A DNA stretch of 57,078 nucleotides, taken from contig NZ_CANMJE010000016.1 in assembly GCF_947498095.1 (NCBI RefSeq), forward strand, positions 1-57,078, read 5' to 3'. The position numbers were made by a program, and so were the translations under genes. Shown one piece after another: positions 8,698 to 18,550 of this stretch; within the stretch, counting starts at the first letter, position 1, and every line of letters starts with the position of its first letter. Under the pieces are notes generated by a model. That model was not told the DNA's origin, ran no database searches, and saw only the letters and a list, made by a program, of their open reading frames with translations. Source of the DNA: an uncultured Shimia sp. GTDB taxonomy: Bacteria > Pseudomonadota > Alphaproteobacteria > Rhodobacterales > Rhodobacteraceae.

Positions 8698-8739
8698 GGC
8701 ACCTACGGGGGCCTATACCATTGGCACCTACGGGGGCCT
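8698..8739 (+). repeat. Tandem 17-nt direct repeat in rplB leader
   Basis: The 17-mer GGCACCTACGGGGGCCT occurs at 8698-8714 and again, identical, at 8723-8739 (25-base period). Both copies lie in the predicted rplB 5' leader, 50-90 bases before the start codon. A duplicated RNA or protein binding site is possible. Confidence 0.75.
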
Positions 8740-8790
8740 CAAACATAGCGGGGATACGTTCCTCGCATTGCTAAACGGAAGACAGAAAGC

Positions 8791-9633
8791 ATGGCACTTA
8801 AGTCGTATAAGCCGACGACGCCGGGCCAACGTGGGTTGGTGCTGATTGACCGTTCCGAGCTGTATAAAGGACGTCCAGTCAAAGCCCTCACTGAGGGTCT
8901 GACAAAGTCGGGCGGCCGGAATAACACCGGACGGATCACATCGCGTCGCCGCGGTGGTGGGGCAAAACGCCTCTACCGGATCGTTGATTTCAAACGTAAT
9001 AAAATGGATGTTGCGGCAACCGTCGAACGGATCGAATATGACCCGAACCGGACCGCCTTCATCGCACTCGTCAAATACGAAGACGGAGAGCAGGCCTATA
9101 TCCTCGCACCTCAGCGTCTCGCAGTTGGCGACCAGGTTGTGGCCTCGGCCAAAGCCGACATCAAGCCGGGTAACGCGATGCCGTTCTCGGGCATGCCGAT
9201 CGGTACCATCATTCACAACATCGAACTGAAACCGGGCAAGGGCGGCCAGATCGCTCGCGCAGCAGGCACATATGCTCAGTTCGTTGGTCGTGACGGTGGC
9301 TACGCTCAGATCCGCCTGTCGTCAGGTGAATTGCGCATGGTCCGTCAGGAATGCATGGCCACCGTTGGTGCCGTGTCGAACCCCGACAACTCGAACCAGA
9401 ACTACGGTAAAGCCGGTCGTATGCGCCACAAAGGCAAGCGTCCGTCGGTTCGTGGCGTCGTCATGAACCCGATCGATCACCCACATGGTGGTGGTGAAGG
9501 CCGTACTTCGGGTGGTCGTCACCCAGTATCGCCTTGGGGTAAGCCGACCAAAGGGGCTCGTACCCGCAACAAGAACAAAGCGTCGCAAAAGCTTATTATT
9601 CGCTCGCGTCACGCCAAGAAGAAGGGGCGTTAA
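8791..9633 (+). CDS. rplB: 50S ribosomal protein L2
   Basis: 280 residues, normal length. It opens [16 protein letters not shown] and carries the conserved C-terminal [14 protein letters not shown] motif near the peptidyl-transferase centre, including the universally conserved histidine of HPHGGG. L2 is required for subunit joining and catalysis. It is the first gene of the second S10 segment here, with rpsS 3 bases downstream. Confidence 0.98.
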   Translation: MALKSYKPTTPGQRGLVLIDRSELYKGRPVKALTEGLTKSGGRNNTGRITSRRRGGGAKRLYRIVDFKRNKMDVAATVERIEYDPNRTAFIALVKYEDGEQAYILAPQRLAVGDQVVASAKADIKPGNAMPFSGMPIGTIIHNIELKPGKGGQIARAAGTYAQFVGRDGGYAQIRLSSGELRMVRQECMATVGAVSNPDNSNQNYGKAGRMRHKGKRPSVRGVVMNPIDHPHGGGEGRTSGGRHPVSPWGKPTKGARTRNKNKASQKLIIRSRHAKKKGR

Positions 9634-9636
9634 TAT

Positions 9637-9915
9637 ATGTCTCGCTCTGTATGGAAAGGTCCCTTTGTCGATGCTTACGTGCTGAAAAAAGCCGAAGCAG
9701 CGCGCGAGTCGGGCCGCAACGAAGTCATCAAGATCTGGTCGCGTCGTTCCACCATTCTGCCCCAGTTCGTGGGTCTGACATTTGGTGTGTACAACGGTCA
9801 GAAACACATCCCAGTTAACGTCTCGGAAGACATGATCGGTCAAAAGTTCGGTGAGTATTCGCCAACCCGCACCTATTACGGTCACGCCGCAGACAAAAAA
9901 GCGAAACGGAAGTAA
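9637..9915 (+). CDS. rpsS: 30S ribosomal protein S19
   Basis: 92 residues. It begins [18 protein letters not shown] and contains the conserved [20 protein letters not shown] region. S19 forms a head complex with S13 and contacts the A-site tRNA and the 50S bridge. It lies 3 bases after rplB and 3 before rplV, in the standard order. Confidence 0.98.
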   Translation: MSRSVWKGPFVDAYVLKKAEAARESGRNEVIKIWSRRSTILPQFVGLTFGVYNGQKHIPVNVSEDMIGQKFGEYSPTRTYYGHAADKKAKRK

Positions 9916-9918
9916 GCC

Positions 9919-10299
9919 ATGAGCAAGGATAAAAATCCCCGCCGCGTGGCTGACAACGAAGCAATGGCAAAACTGCGCATGCTTCGCACCAGCCCGCAAA
10001 AACTGAACCTGGTCGCAGGCATGATCCGTGGCAAGAAAGTTGAAAAGGCTCTGACCGATCTGACTTTCTCGAACAAGCGTATCGCAGCAGACGTGAAGAA
10101 GTGCCTTCAGTCCGCTATCGCCAACGCCGAAAACAACCACAACCTGGACGTTGACGAGCTGATCGTCGCCGAAGCCTATGTGGGTAAAAACCTGACCATG
10201 AAACGCGGTCGTCCGCGCGCCCGTGGTCGTTTCGGTAAGATCATCAAGCCGTTCTCGGAACTCACCATCAAGGTGCGTCAAGTTGAGGAGCAAGCCTAA
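9919..10299 (+). CDS. rplV: 50S ribosomal protein L22
   Basis: 126 residues with the beta-hairpin region [15 protein letters not shown], which reaches into the exit tunnel (the macrolide-associated loop). The N-terminal extension before the core ([18 protein letters not shown]) is typical of Rhodobacteraceae-type L22. Its stop overlaps the rpsC ATG. Confidence 0.98.
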   Translation: MSKDKNPRRVADNEAMAKLRMLRTSPQKLNLVAGMIRGKKVEKALTDLTFSNKRIAADVKKCLQSAIANAENNHNLDVDELIVAEAYVGKNLTMKRGRPRARGRFGKIIKPFSELTIKVRQVEEQA

Positions 10300-11006
10300 T
10301 GGGTAACAAAGTCAATCCGGTCGGCATGCGTCTTCAGGTCAACCGCACCTGGGACAGCCGTTGGTACGCAAATACCAAAGACTACGGTGATCTTCTTCTG
10401 GAAGACCTGAAAATCCGTGAGTTCATTGGCAAAGAGTGTAAGCAAGCTGGTGTTGCTCGTGTGATCATCGAACGTCCGCACAAAAAGTGCCGCGTCACGA
10501 TCCACACCGCACGTCCCGGCGTCATCATCGGCAAGAAAGGTGCAGATATCGAAACTCTGCGCAAGAAAATCGCCGCGATGACCGACTCGGAACTGCACCT
10601 CAACATTGTTGAAGTGCGCAAGCCCGAGCTCGACGCTCAGCTGGTTGGCGAGTCGATCGCTCAGCAGCTGGAACGCCGTGTATCTTTCCGTCGCGCGATG
10701 AAGCGTGCCGTACAGAACGCCATGCGCATGGGCGCCCTGGGTATCCGGGTGAACGTTGCTGGCCGTCTGGGTGGTGCAGAAATCGCACGGACCGAATGGT
10801 ATCGTGAGGGCCGTGTGCCTCTTCACACACTGCGTGCCGACATCGATTACGCGCATTCCGAGGCGATGACTCCTTACGGGATCATCGGCATCAAGGTCTG
10901 GATTTTCAAAGGCGAGATCATGGAACATGATCCGGCGGCACGTGACCGTCGCGCCCAAGAAATCCAGGACGGCCCCGCACCACGCGGCGCCGGTGGCCGT
11001 CGCTAA
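10299..11006 (+). CDS. rpsC: 30S ribosomal protein S3
   Basis: 235 residues. It opens [23 protein letters not shown]. The KH domain loop [12 protein letters not shown] is clear at about residues 70-82. S3 lies at the mRNA entry channel and contributes to helicase activity. The tail is rich in Ala/Arg/Gly. It overlaps the rplV stop and precedes rplP by 13 bases. Confidence 0.98.
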   Translation: MGNKVNPVGMRLQVNRTWDSRWYANTKDYGDLLLEDLKIREFIGKECKQAGVARVIIERPHKKCRVTIHTARPGVIIGKKGADIETLRKKIAAMTDSELHLNIVEVRKPELDAQLVGESIAQQLERRVSFRRAMKRAVQNAMRMGALGIRVNVAGRLGGAEIARTEWYREGRVPLHTLRADIDYAHSEAMTPYGIIGIKVWIFKGEIMEHDPAARDRRAQEIQDGPAPRGAGGRR

Positions 11007-11019
11007 GGGAGACTGAAAA

Positions 11020-11433
11020 ATGCTTCAGCCAAAGCGTACTAAATTCCGCAAGCAGCACAAAGGCCGGATCAAAGGCCTCGCAAAAGGCGGTTCTGACCTG
11101 AACTTCGGCTCCTACGGTCTGAAAGCAACCACACCCGAGCGTGTGACTGCCCGCCAGATCGAAGCAGCACGTCGTGCCATGACGCGTCACATGAAACGTC
11201 AAGGTCGTGTTTGGATCCGTATCTTCCCCGACGTACCGGTCACGGCAAAGCCGATCGAAGTTCGTATGGGTAAAGGTAAAGGCTCTGTTGACCGTTGGGT
11301 TTGCAAAGTTAAGCCGGGTCGCGTGATGTTCGAGATCGACGGCGTCAATGACGACGTTGCTCGCGAAGCTCTGCGCCTTGCCGCGATGAAACTGCCGGTG
11401 AAAACCCGCGTCGTGGTTCGCGAAGACTGGTAA
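11020..11433 (+). CDS. rplP: 50S ribosomal protein L16
   Basis: 137 residues, standard length, opening [16 protein letters not shown]. The conserved loop [12 protein letters not shown] places an arginine at residue 82, equivalent to the E. coli L16 arginine hydroxylated by the 2OG oxygenase YcfD. L16 organises the A-site region of the 50S. This is the last gene of the second S10 segment; a terminator follows 55 bases later and rpmC is 4 kb away. Confidence 0.98.
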   Translation: MLQPKRTKFRKQHKGRIKGLAKGGSDLNFGSYGLKATTPERVTARQIEAARRAMTRHMKRQGRVWIRIFPDVPVTAKPIEVRMGKGKGSVDRWVCKVKPGRVMFEIDGVNDDVAREALRLAAMKLPVKTRVVVREDW

Positions 11434-11488
11434 GTCAATTTCGCGTCGGCAGCCTTTTGAGGCCTGCAAACGCGAATGACAAAGATTT

Positions 11489-11526
11489 GACCCTCCGGCC
11501 GATTGCCGGGGGGTCTTTTTCTTTTT
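11489..11526 (+). terminator. Intrinsic terminator after rplP
   Basis: An 11-bp GC-rich stem (11489-11499 with 11505-11515) is followed by TTTTTCTTTTT. It ends the rplB-rplP transcript. Confidence 0.92.
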
Positions 11527-11588
11527 GCAGCTATTAGATTGGCTTGGTGGACCGGCGCCTGGCCGGTGATGAGAGTGGGAATAGGCAC

Positions 11589-12200
11589 ATGGAAAACTAT
11601 GCAGACCTGATGTTTCACGAAGCTGTGGCAGACTTGCAAAAAACCGACGGAAGCTATGACAAGTTTCAGGTTGGCTACAAGCATCGAACCCAGGACAGCC
11701 TGTCCGCCGATGACATCGCATTCATCCAATCCCGCGAAAGCGCTTATATCGCAACCACCACGCCGGACGGCTGGCCTTATGTCCAGCATCGCGGCGGTGC
11801 GCGAGGATTTTTCAAGGTCGTGAACGCCAATCAGCTGGTTTGTGGCGACTACCGTGGCAATCGGCAGTTTATCTCAATGGGGAACCTCGAAACGAACACG
11901 CGGATTTCGATGTTCTTCATGGACTATATGAACAAGGCCCGGTTGAAAATTCAGGGGCACGCGACGCTACAATCTGCGGCTGACGCTTCACCGGAGATCC
12001 TTGCGCTGGTTCAGGATGAAGGCCCTGCCGCTGAGCGTGTGTTGACCGTTGATGTGGTGGCGATGGATTGGAATTGCCCCAAGTACATTCCCGACTTCTA
12101 TCCCGCAGATATGGTCAGGCATGTCGTTGCCCGCGAAATGGATAAGCTCAGGCAGGAAAATGCGGCGTTGCGAGAGGCTTTGCAGAACCAGACCAAGTAA
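11589..12200 (+). CDS. Pyridoxamine 5'-phosphate oxidase-family flavoprotein
   Basis: 203 residues from ATG 11589. The split-barrel FMN-binding fold is suggested by SRESAYIATTTPDGWPYVQHRGG (residues about 50-72) and NRQFISMGNLETNTRISMFFMDY (about 95-117). The C-terminus ends in a short charged coiled coil (MDKLRQENAALREALQ). Members of this broad family are FMN or F420 oxidoreductases or haem binders; true PdxH motifs are not complete, so no specific reaction is assigned. It starts the five-gene insert between rplP and rpmC. Confidence 0.75.
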   Translation: MENYADLMFHEAVADLQKTDGSYDKFQVGYKHRTQDSLSADDIAFIQSRESAYIATTTPDGWPYVQHRGGARGFFKVVNANQLVCGDYRGNRQFISMGNLETNTRISMFFMDYMNKARLKIQGHATLQSAADASPEILALVQDEGPAAERVLTVDVVAMDWNCPKYIPDFYPADMVRHVVAREMDKLRQENAALREALQNQTK

Positions 12201-12316
12201 CGCGTTGGTCACTATTCATCGATAAACTGACGGCAATCGGCAAATCCTTGCGAGATGGCGCATCATACGCTTATCATCGGGTATTGATGCTCCTTACATG
12301 AAATTGTCTGCTGCCC

Positions 12317-13060
12317 ATGAAACCCATTGTCTTTCGCGCCGCCGTCTTGATGGCTGGCCTTGCCCTTCTTTCCGCTTGTGCCTCTCAGGGGCCAAACAGT
12401 GCTACGCCTAAGGCATATGATGTTCTCACGGATGGTGAGATCACATTGCCTGCGGTTCCGAACACCTATTTGGAGCCACCCAACAGGCGGGCCGAGGTGG
12501 CCTATAACGGGTCAGAAGAGCCGGGAACAATCGTGGTCGATCCACATGCGAAGTTTCTATATTTTGTCGAAGAGGACGGACAAGCCACGCGCTATCCCAT
12601 TGCTGTGGGGATCGAAGGTCGGGCGTTTCGTGGGTCAGCAACGGTGAACCACAGCAAAGAATGGCCCTCATGGGCACCAACCAAAAACATGTTGCGCAGT
12701 GAGCCTGAGGTCTATGGGCCTTTTGCAGGCGGGATTCCCGGCGGTGTTGCAAGCCCACTGGGTGCGCGCGCGCTCTATCTCTATCGCGGCGGCAAGGATA
12801 CGCGCTATCGCATTCACGGCACCAACGACATGGAGTCCATTGGCAATGCCAACACTGCGGGGTGTATCCGCTTGTTCAATCAGGACATCATTCATCTTGC
12901 CGAGCGCACACCGAACGGTACGGCGGTTGTGGTCAGAACCTATGAAGACTCGGTCGCGCTCGAAGGCGAGGAACTTGCCAATCGCGGTGTCGAACTGCCT
13001 CCGAAGATCGTCGACCCGGATGTGGTCGCCGCCGCTGTCGTGGCTCAAGAAGCAGGCTGA
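12317..13060 (+). CDS. L,D-transpeptidase (YkuD family) lipoprotein
   Basis: 247 residues. The N-terminal signal ends in a lipobox (LLSAC, Cys21), so it should be a lipoprotein facing the periplasm. The YkuD catalytic motif is complete: H167 in IHGTND and C183 in NTAGCIRLFN. Such enzymes form 3-3 cross-links in peptidoglycan or attach proteins to it, by an active-site cysteine insensitive to most beta-lactams. An Ala/Val-rich tail follows the domain. It is a single gene in the rplP-rpmC insert. Confidence 0.9.
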   Translation: MKPIVFRAAVLMAGLALLSACASQGPNSATPKAYDVLTDGEITLPAVPNTYLEPPNRRAEVAYNGSEEPGTIVVDPHAKFLYFVEEDGQATRYPIAVGIEGRAFRGSATVNHSKEWPSWAPTKNMLRSEPEVYGPFAGGIPGGVASPLGARALYLYRGGKDTRYRIHGTNDMESIGNANTAGCIRLFNQDIIHLAERTPNGTAVVVRTYEDSVALEGEELANRGVELPPKIVDPDVVAAAVVAQEAG

Positions 13061-13149
13061 CGGTCCATAGGCCAAACCAATGGCGATGCGCGATCACGAG
13101 GTCTTTTGTCGCGCTCGCTCTTGGCGGCCGCTTGCGCTAAACCCCCCTT

Positions 13150-13770
13150 ATGGCCCAGATCGAATCTCTCTTTGTGACCCGCTTTTACCGTGCCCAGCTG
13201 TCCGAGCATGGCACTCCCATCGACAATGACGAACTGGTGGCCTCCTGCTACTCAATCGCTGAAGATGACGAGGCCGGGCAGGAGTGGTGCGAAACCCAAG
13301 GCTATCCCGGCTATACGTCTTATGCCTCGCTCACGGACTTGCCGTGGCGTTTCCCGATCTTTGCCGACATCGTTGCGGCGCTCGACAAACATGTTGCCGA
13401 GTTTGCCAAGGATCTCGAGTTCGTGCTCGAGGACAAGAAGCTGGTGCTCGAGGACATCTGGATCAACATTCTGCCTGAAGGTGGCCTGCACACGTCACAC
13501 CTTCATCCGCACTCGGTGATTTCAGGTACCACCTATGTTTCGCTGCCCGACGGGGCAGGGGCTTTGAAACTGGAAGACCCCCGCTCAGGTCGCATGATGG
13601 CCTCGCCTGCACGCCAGCCGGACGCGCGCCGTGATATGCAGCCGTTCATCTACATGAAACCCGACGTGGGCGAGGTGTTCCTCTGGGAAAGCTGGTTGCG
13701 CCACGAAGTACCGATGAATATGGCCGAGGACGAGCGGATCTCGGTGAGCTTCAACTATAAGTGGGAGTGA
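13150..13770 (+). CDS. 2OG-Fe(II) oxygenase, TIGR02466-like
   Basis: 206 residues resembling the TIGR02466 group of putative 2OG-Fe(II) oxygenases. Histidines H117, H119 and H121 lie in HTSHLHPHS, and H185 in SWLRHEVPMN, followed by an arginine in EDERISVSFNY as the likely 2-oxoglutarate anchor. The strand LEDPRSGRM is typical of the family. Metal ligands are assigned by pattern only, and the substrate is unknown. It lies 1.7 kb downstream of rplP inside the interrupted ribosomal cluster, with no ribosome binding site of note. Confidence 0.75.
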   Translation: MAQIESLFVTRFYRAQLSEHGTPIDNDELVASCYSIAEDDEAGQEWCETQGYPGYTSYASLTDLPWRFPIFADIVAALDKHVAEFAKDLEFVLEDKKLVLEDIWINILPEGGLHTSHLHPHSVISGTTYVSLPDGAGALKLEDPRSGRMMASPARQPDARRDMQPFIYMKPDVGEVFLWESWLRHEVPMNMAEDERISVSFNYKWE

Positions 13771-13990
13771 GGCCGAAAGCGGCGCCACGAAACCCGTCCT
13801 AAATCAGCCATTTACACACCACGTTGAAATCATTCCTTGCTTTCTGCAGCGCTACCCCCCATATGCAGCTTGCTTACGTTATTCTATTTCGACCACTGTC
13901 TCTGCTAATCCGGCTTCAGTCTTTCGATCCAGACCGACCACGCCGGGTTGCCGCACTACCGCGGGCAACGATTAATAGGAGACTACGGAT

Positions 13991-14197
13991 ATGGCCACTG
14001 GCACCGTAAAATGGTTCAACACTACTAAAGGCTTCGGCTTCATCGCACCTGATGGTGGCAGCAAAGACGTGTTTGTACACATCTCAGCTGTTGAGCGTTC
14101 CGGTCTGACCGGCCTCGCCGACAACCAGAAAGTGACTTTCGACGTAGAAGCCGGCCGTGACGGTCGTGAATCTGCTGTGAACATCGAACTGGCCTAA
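13991..14197 (+). CDS. Cold-shock protein (CspA family)
   Basis: 68 residues, one cold-shock domain. The RNP1 motif (KGFGFIAPD) and RNP2 motif (DVFVHISAV) are both intact, giving a single-stranded RNA/DNA binding beta barrel that acts as an RNA chaperone. TAGGAG lies upstream of the ATG, and a 220-base gap precedes the gene, compatible with the long 5' leader usual for cspA genes. It has its own terminator. Confidence 0.95.
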   Translation: MATGTVKWFNTTKGFGFIAPDGGSKDVFVHISAVERSGLTGLADNQKVTFDVEAGRDGRESAVNIELA

Positions 14198-14218
14198 GCC
14201 CTTTCGATCTGAATTCCG

Positions 14219-14254
14219 AAAACGGCCTCGCATTTGCGGGGCCGTTTTTGTTTT
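14219..14254 (+). terminator. Intrinsic terminator after cold-shock gene
   Basis: A stem of AAAACGGCC type with complementary GGCCGTTTT, then TTTTGTTTT. It lies 21 bases after the stop. Confidence 0.9.
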
Positions 14255-14405
14255 GGGGGTGTAGTTTGCTCTGCTGTCAGGCTGTTTCAGGCAAGACAGA
14301 GTTTTTTTGCGAACGCTGGTTTTGGTGTTAACAATATCCGCAACTGTGCTGCGCGGGCTATTGGCGTGGTGGCGGTGTCCCATTAACCAGCAGGACAATA
14401 ATTCG

Positions 14406-15287
14406 ATGCCCACTATGAAACGCCAAGCTTCCCTCGCCTTACCAACCTTCAGAGCAACCCATGTCGCAGCCTCTCGATGGAACATCATTGTGGCGAAGCT
14501 AAGCGCAGTCCTTTGCCTGTTTCTGGCCAGCGGGCAGGCCCATGCCGGGTTAGAGATATGCAACGACACTGGCGACGTTCAAAGCGTGTCGATCGGGTAC
14601 AAAGGCGAGTCTGAGTGGACCTCGGAAGGATGGTGGGTGCTGCAGCCCGGAAAATGTTCGACACCTGTCTCTGGAGACCTCGAGAAGCGGTACTATTACT
14701 ATCGGGCCGAAGTTTCCGGCGGGGCGTTCACAGGGGGTAACTTTTTCTTCTGCACCTCAACAGCCGAGTACACGATTGTGGGTGACGACCAATGTGCCGA
14801 ACAAGGCTATGATCGTGAAGACTTCAGCGAGATTGATACCGGCAAAACTGGAAAGCACTTTGTGCTTCGGCTAACACCGGACCTCATGGCGCAGAAGCAG
14901 CCAAAACCAAAGTCGCAGGTGCAGCCAAAGCCGCCGACGCAGACTCAGGCTGGCCTTACGGTCTGCAATAAAACCGAGGACACACAGGCCATTTCAATAG
15001 GGTATAAACTCGATGAGGCTGAGATTTCCGAAGGCTGGTGGAATGTGGAACCTGGCGCGTGCAAGGTGGTCATCAAAGGCAAGCTCAAAACACGATATTA
15101 CTACTATCGCGCCGAGGTGAATGGCGGAGGCTTTGACGGGCAGGACGCCCATTTCTGTACAAGTCCTGAAATTTATACCATTGAGGGCCGGGATGACTGC
15201 AGCGGCCGGGGATATGATCGAGAAGCTTTCCGGATGTTCGACACCGGCGACACACTTTATGGCTTCACGCTCAACTTGGTTCCCTAA
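14406..15287 (+). CDS. Secreted protein with two tandem DUF1036 domains
   Basis: 293 residues from ATG 14406 (an alternative ATG lies at 14415; the frame is open further upstream from a TTG). A long N-region and hydrophobic stretch ending in SGQAHA form a probable signal peptide. Two DUF1036-like units follow, each with C-N-x-T-x-D near its start, the SEGWW motif, a YYYYRAEV strand and four conserved cysteines (C, C, C, C in matching places), joined by a Lys/Pro/Gln linker. Function is unknown; the family is exported in alphaproteobacteria. Internal duplication is clear. Confidence 0.8.
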   Translation: MPTMKRQASLALPTFRATHVAASRWNIIVAKLSAVLCLFLASGQAHAGLEICNDTGDVQSVSIGYKGESEWTSEGWWVLQPGKCSTPVSGDLEKRYYYYRAEVSGGAFTGGNFFFCTSTAEYTIVGDDQCAEQGYDREDFSEIDTGKTGKHFVLRLTPDLMAQKQPKPKSQVQPKPPTQTQAGLTVCNKTEDTQAISIGYKLDEAEISEGWWNVEPGACKVVIKGKLKTRYYYYRAEVNGGGFDGQDAHFCTSPEIYTIEGRDDCSGRGYDREAFRMFDTGDTLYGFTLNLVP

Positions 15288-15338
15288 AGACGGCCGCGCC
15301 GAGAAAACGACGCGAGGCAAGGAGATTGAATCTTTCCC

Positions 15339-15367
15339 TTGCCACCACCCAGAACTCCCCGTATAGA
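15339..15367 (+). promoter_or_regulatory. Predicted sigma70 promoter of rpmC unit
   Basis: TTGCCA (15339-15344), 17 bases, TATAGA (15362-15367). It drives the long rpmC-rpmD segment after the insert, with a leader of about 115 nt. Confidence 0.7.
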
Positions 15368-15488
15368 GCGCCATCTCACGGATTCCTGTGGACGCAGGAG
15401 TCGTGTGCAATGTCATTTGTCCATCAGGTGCAAGGTCACCCCTCACATACCCAGGGGGCCTTCTGATGTATGAGAAAGGAAAAGGCGC

Positions 15489-15689
15489 ATGAACGCCAAC
15501 GAACTGCGTGAAAAAACGCCGGATCAGCTTCGTGAAGAGCTGGCCAACCTCAAGAAAGAATCGTTCAACCTGCGTTTCCAAGCGGCCACGGGCGCTCTGG
15601 AAAACCCGGCTCGCATCCGCGAGGCACGTCGTGCCGCCGCGCGTGTGAAGACCATCCTGAACGAAAAAGCCAACAGCGCAGCCGAATAA
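15489..15689 (+). CDS. rpmC: 50S ribosomal protein L29
   Basis: 66 residues, two-helix protein with the [25 protein letters not shown] signature region. L29 sits beside L23 at the tunnel exit. AGGAAAAGG precedes the start. It is normally next to rplP; here it begins a separate transcription unit. Confidence 0.97.
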   Translation: MNANELREKTPDQLREELANLKKESFNLRFQAATGALENPARIREARRAAARVKTILNEKANSAAE

Positions 15690-15703
15690 GAGGAGCCGAA
15701 TAG

Positions 15704-15934
15704 ATGCCCAAACGTATTCTGACTGGCACCGTAACATCGGATGCCAACGCCCAAACAGTCACCGTGTCGGTCGAACGTCGCTTCACCCACCCGGTTCTGA
15801 AAAAGACCATTCGTAAGTCCAAAAAGTACCGGGCTCACGATGAGAAGAACGCCTACAAAGTCGGTGACTTTGTCCGTATTATCGAATGCGCTCCGCGTTC
15901 GAAAACCAAACGCTGGGAAGTTCTGGAAGCTTAA
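15704..15934 (+). CDS. rpsQ: 30S ribosomal protein S17
   Basis: 76 residues. It begins [29 protein letters not shown], the OB-fold primary binding protein of the 16S 5' domain. The conserved HDE-x-x-Y-K-V-GD segment is intact. It lies 14 bases after rpmC. A 100-base gap then precedes rplN. Confidence 0.97.
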   Translation: MPKRILTGTVTSDANAQTVTVSVERRFTHPVLKKTIRKSKKYRAHDEKNAYKVGDFVRIIECAPRSKTKRWEVLEA

Positions 15935-16034
15935 GAGTCTCGCAAGAGGCTCCCATAGCGACTTGACTTAACAGTTAGTCGAAACCCTGGGGGCTACGCC
16001 ACGCATCGGCGCCCCAAAGGTCGGGAGAAACCAC

Positions 16035-16403
16035 ATGATCCAGATGCAAACCAACCTGGATGTTGCTGACAACAGCGGCGCTCGCCGTGTTCAGTGCATC
16101 AAGGTGCTGGGTGGTTCCAAGCGTAAATACGCATCCGTTGGCGACGTTATCGTCGTCTCGGTTAAGGAAGCCATTCCGCGCGGTCGCGTTAAAAAAGGGG
16201 ACGTCCGTAAGGCCGTCGTCGTTCGCACCGCTAAAGAAGTCCGTCGTGAAGATGGCACAGCGATCCGCTTTGATCGCAACGCAGCCGTTATTCTGAATAA
16301 CGCAAACGAGCCCGTCGGCACCCGTATCTTCGGGCCGGTTGTTCGTGAGTTGCGCGCCAAAAACTTCATGAAAATCATCTCGCTCGCGCCGGAGGTGCTG
16401 TAA
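16035..16403 (+). CDS. rplN: 50S ribosomal protein L14
   Basis: 122 residues, opening [18 protein letters not shown]14 forms intersubunit bridges and binds the silencing factor RsfS. Both ATGs (16035 and 16041) are possible starts; 16035 matches the usual N-terminus. It is the first gene of the classical spc operon, here transcribed with rpmC-rpsQ. rplX starts one base after the stop. Confidence 0.97.
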   Translation: MIQMQTNLDVADNSGARRVQCIKVLGGSKRKYASVGDVIVVSVKEAIPRGRVKKGDVRKAVVVRTAKEVRREDGTAIRFDRNAAVILNNANEPVGTRIFGPVVRELRAKNFMKIISLAPEVL

Positions 16404-16404
16404 G

Positions 16405-16716
16405 ATGGCTGCTAAACTGAAAAAAGGCGACAAGGTTGTCGTTCTGGCCGGTAAGGACAAGGGCAAAGAGGGAACGATTACCTCTGTTGATCCGTCCGCT
16501 GGTAAAGCCGTTGTAGACGGTCTGAACATCGCCATCCGCCACACCCGCCAGTCGCAAAACGACCAAGGTGGCCGCGTGCCCAAGGCAATGCCAATCGCTC
16601 TGTCGAACCTGGCTTTTGTTGACGCAAACGGCAAACCGTCGCGCGTTGGCTTCAAGATGGACGGCGACAAGAAAGTACGCTTTGCCAAAACCACGGGAGA
16701 TGTGATCGATGCTTGA
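16405..16716 (+). CDS. rplX: 50S ribosomal protein L24
   Basis: 103 residues. A KOW motif ([20 protein letters not shown]) lies at residues 5-25. L24 is an assembly initiator of the 50S subunit. It overlaps rplE by 8 bases, so translation of the two is probably coupled. Confidence 0.97.
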   Translation: MAAKLKKGDKVVVLAGKDKGKEGTITSVDPSAGKAVVDGLNIAIRHTRQSQNDQGGRVPKAMPIALSNLAFVDANGKPSRVGFKMDGDKKVRFAKTTGDVIDA

Positions 16717-17269
16717 TAACACTGACTACACCCCGCGCCTCAAGGCCGCGTACAAAGACAACATCCGTGCCGCTCTGAAAGAAGAGTTTGGTTACAAGAA
16801 CGAGATGATGATCCCCAAGCTGGAGAAAATCGTTCTGAACATCGGTTGTGGTCGTGCGGCTGTTCGTGACAGCAAAAAAGCCAAGTCCGCCCAGGCAGAC
16901 CTGACCCTGATTGCTGGTCAAAAAGCATTGACCACCACGGCAAAGAACTCGATCGCGGGCTTCCGTGTTCGTGAAGGCATGCCGATGGGTGCCAAGGTGA
17001 CCCTGCGCGGTGACCGCATGTACGAATTCCTCGATCGTCTGATCACCATTGCGATGCCGCGTATCCGCGACTTCCGTGGTGTTAAGCCGAGCTTTGATGG
17101 CCGCGGCAACTTTGCCACCGGCTTGAAAGAGCACATCGTATTCCCAGAAATCGATTTCGACAAAGTCGACGAGAACTGGGGCATGGATATCGTAATTGCC
17201 ACCACCGCTGAAACCGATGCCGAAGCCAAGAGCCTGTTGAAAGCTTTCAACATGCCCTTCAACGCGTGA
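16709..17269 (+). CDS. rplE: 50S ribosomal protein L5
   Basis: 186 residues, with the conserved [13 protein letters not shown] and [20 protein letters not shown] regions. L5 binds 5S rRNA and contacts P-site tRNA. It overlaps rplX by 8 bases and lies 18 bases before rpsN. Confidence 0.98.
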   Translation: MLDNTDYTPRLKAAYKDNIRAALKEEFGYKNEMMIPKLEKIVLNIGCGRAAVRDSKKAKSAQADLTLIAGQKALTTTAKNSIAGFRVREGMPMGAKVTLRGDRMYEFLDRLITIAMPRIRDFRGVKPSFDGRGNFATGLKEHIVFPEIDFDKVDENWGMDIVIATTAETDAEAKSLLKAFNMPFNA

Positions 17270-17287
17270 TCGGGAAGGAACTTAGAC

Positions 17288-17593
17288 ATGGCTAAAAAAG
17301 CAATGATCGAACGCGAGAAGAAGCGTCAGCGCCTGGTGGAGAAATATGCTGCCAAACGCGCCGAGCTCAAAGAGATCGCAAACGACGAAAGCAAGCCGAT
17401 GGAAGAGCGTTTCAAAGCGCGCCTCAAGCTTGCAAAACTGCCACGTAACTCGTCGGCAACCCGTCTTCACAACCGCTGCCAGCTGACCGGCCGTCCTCAC
17501 GCTTACTATCGTAAGCTGAAGGTCTCCCGGATCGCACTGCGGGAACTGGGCTCGAATGGCCAGATCCCCGGCATGGTCAAATCTAGCTGGTAA
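17288..17593 (+). CDS. rpsN: 30S ribosomal protein S14 (long, zinc-independent form)
   Basis: 101 residues, the long C-minus form. The region where zinc-binding S14 has two CxxC pairs instead reads [10 protein letters not shown], so no zinc ribbon is present. S14 is a late assembly protein of the 30S head. It has an AAGGAA ribosome binding site and standard spc position. Confidence 0.97.
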   Translation: MAKKAMIEREKKRQRLVEKYAAKRAELKEIANDESKPMEERFKARLKLAKLPRNSSATRLHNRCQLTGRPHAYYRKLKVSRIALRELGSNGQIPGMVKSSW

Positions 17594-17605
17594 GGAGAGA
17601 CAGAA

Positions 17606-17995
17606 ATGAACGATCCTATCGCTGACATGCTGACCCGTATCCGCAACGGCCAGATGCGTGGCAAGTCGACCGTGTCGACTCCTGCGTCGAAACTGCGCGG
17701 CTGGGTTCTGGATGTACTTGCCGACGAAGGCTACATCCGCGGCTACGAAGCTGCTGAAGAGAACGGCCACCCGGCGTTCGAAATCAGCCTCAAATACTAC
17801 GAAGGCACTCCTGTCATTCGCGAAGTGAAACGGGTTTCGAAACCTGGTCGTCGCGTTTACATGGGCGTCAATGACATCCCCGTTGTCCGTCAGGGCCTGG
17901 GCGTGTCGATTGTCTCCACCCCCAAAGGTGTGATGTCGGATGCAAGTGCACGTGCCAACAATGTTGGTGGCGAAGTACTTTGCACGGTCTTCTAA
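17606..17995 (+). CDS. rpsH: 30S ribosomal protein S8
   Basis: 129 residues, opening [16 protein letters not shown] and ending with the conserved [14 protein letters not shown] block. S8 is a primary 16S central-domain binder and in E. coli represses the spc operon; that role is not tested here. AAGGAGAG lies before the ATG. Confidence 0.98.
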   Translation: MNDPIADMLTRIRNGQMRGKSTVSTPASKLRGWVLDVLADEGYIRGYEAAEENGHPAFEISLKYYEGTPVIREVKRVSKPGRRVYMGVNDIPVVRQGLGVSIVSTPKGVMSDASARANNVGGEVLCTVF

Positions 17996-18005
17996 GGAGA
18001 GCCTG

Positions 18006-18539
18006 ATGTCTCGTATTGGTAAAAAACCGGTCGAGCTGCCCAGTGGCGTCACTGCTGCTGTCTCCGGCCAGACCATCGAAATCAAAGGTCCGAAAGACAC
18101 CCAGTCTTTCACTGCAACTGACGATGTCACGCTTGCTGTGGAAGACAACGTTGTGACCGTGACACCGCGTGGCTTGTCCAAGCGTGCACGTCAGCAATGG
18201 GGCATGTCGCGCACAGTGGTTGCCAACATGGTGACCGGCGTGTCGACGGGCTTTAAGAAAGAGCTTGAAATCAACGGTGTTGGTTATCGTGCACAGATGC
18301 AGGGCAACACCCTGAAACTGTCGCTCGGTCTCTCACACGAGGTGAACTTTGAAGTGCCTGCCGGTATCACCGTCACTGCACCCAAGCCCACCGTGATCAT
18401 CGTTGAAGGCACTGACGTTCAACTCGTCGGCCAGGTTGCGGCTAACATCCGCGAATGGCGTAAGCCCGAGCCCTATAAGGGCAAAGGCATCAAGTACAAA
18501 GACGAGTATATCTTCCGCAAGGAAGGCAAGAAGAAGTAA
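18006..18539 (+). CDS. rplF: 50S ribosomal protein L6
   Basis: 177 residues. ATG 18006 ([12 protein letters not shown]) is the family start and has AAGGAGAG upstream; the frame is open further back into rpsH but that is not translated. The C-terminal [19 protein letters not shown] block is typical. L6 lies near the factor-binding site of the 50S. Confidence 0.98.
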   Translation: MSRIGKKPVELPSGVTAAVSGQTIEIKGPKDTQSFTATDDVTLAVEDNVVTVTPRGLSKRARQQWGMSRTVVANMVTGVSTGFKKELEINGVGYRAQMQGNTLKLSLGLSHEVNFEVPAGITVTAPKPTVIIVEGTDVQLVGQVAANIREWRKPEPYKGKGIKYKDEYIFRKEGKKK

Positions 18540-18550
18540 GGACCAGACAA

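Noticed and set aside
9322..10293. 323-codon minus-strand open frame over rplB-rpsS-rplV
   Set aside because: Crosses three certain ribosomal genes on the other strand.
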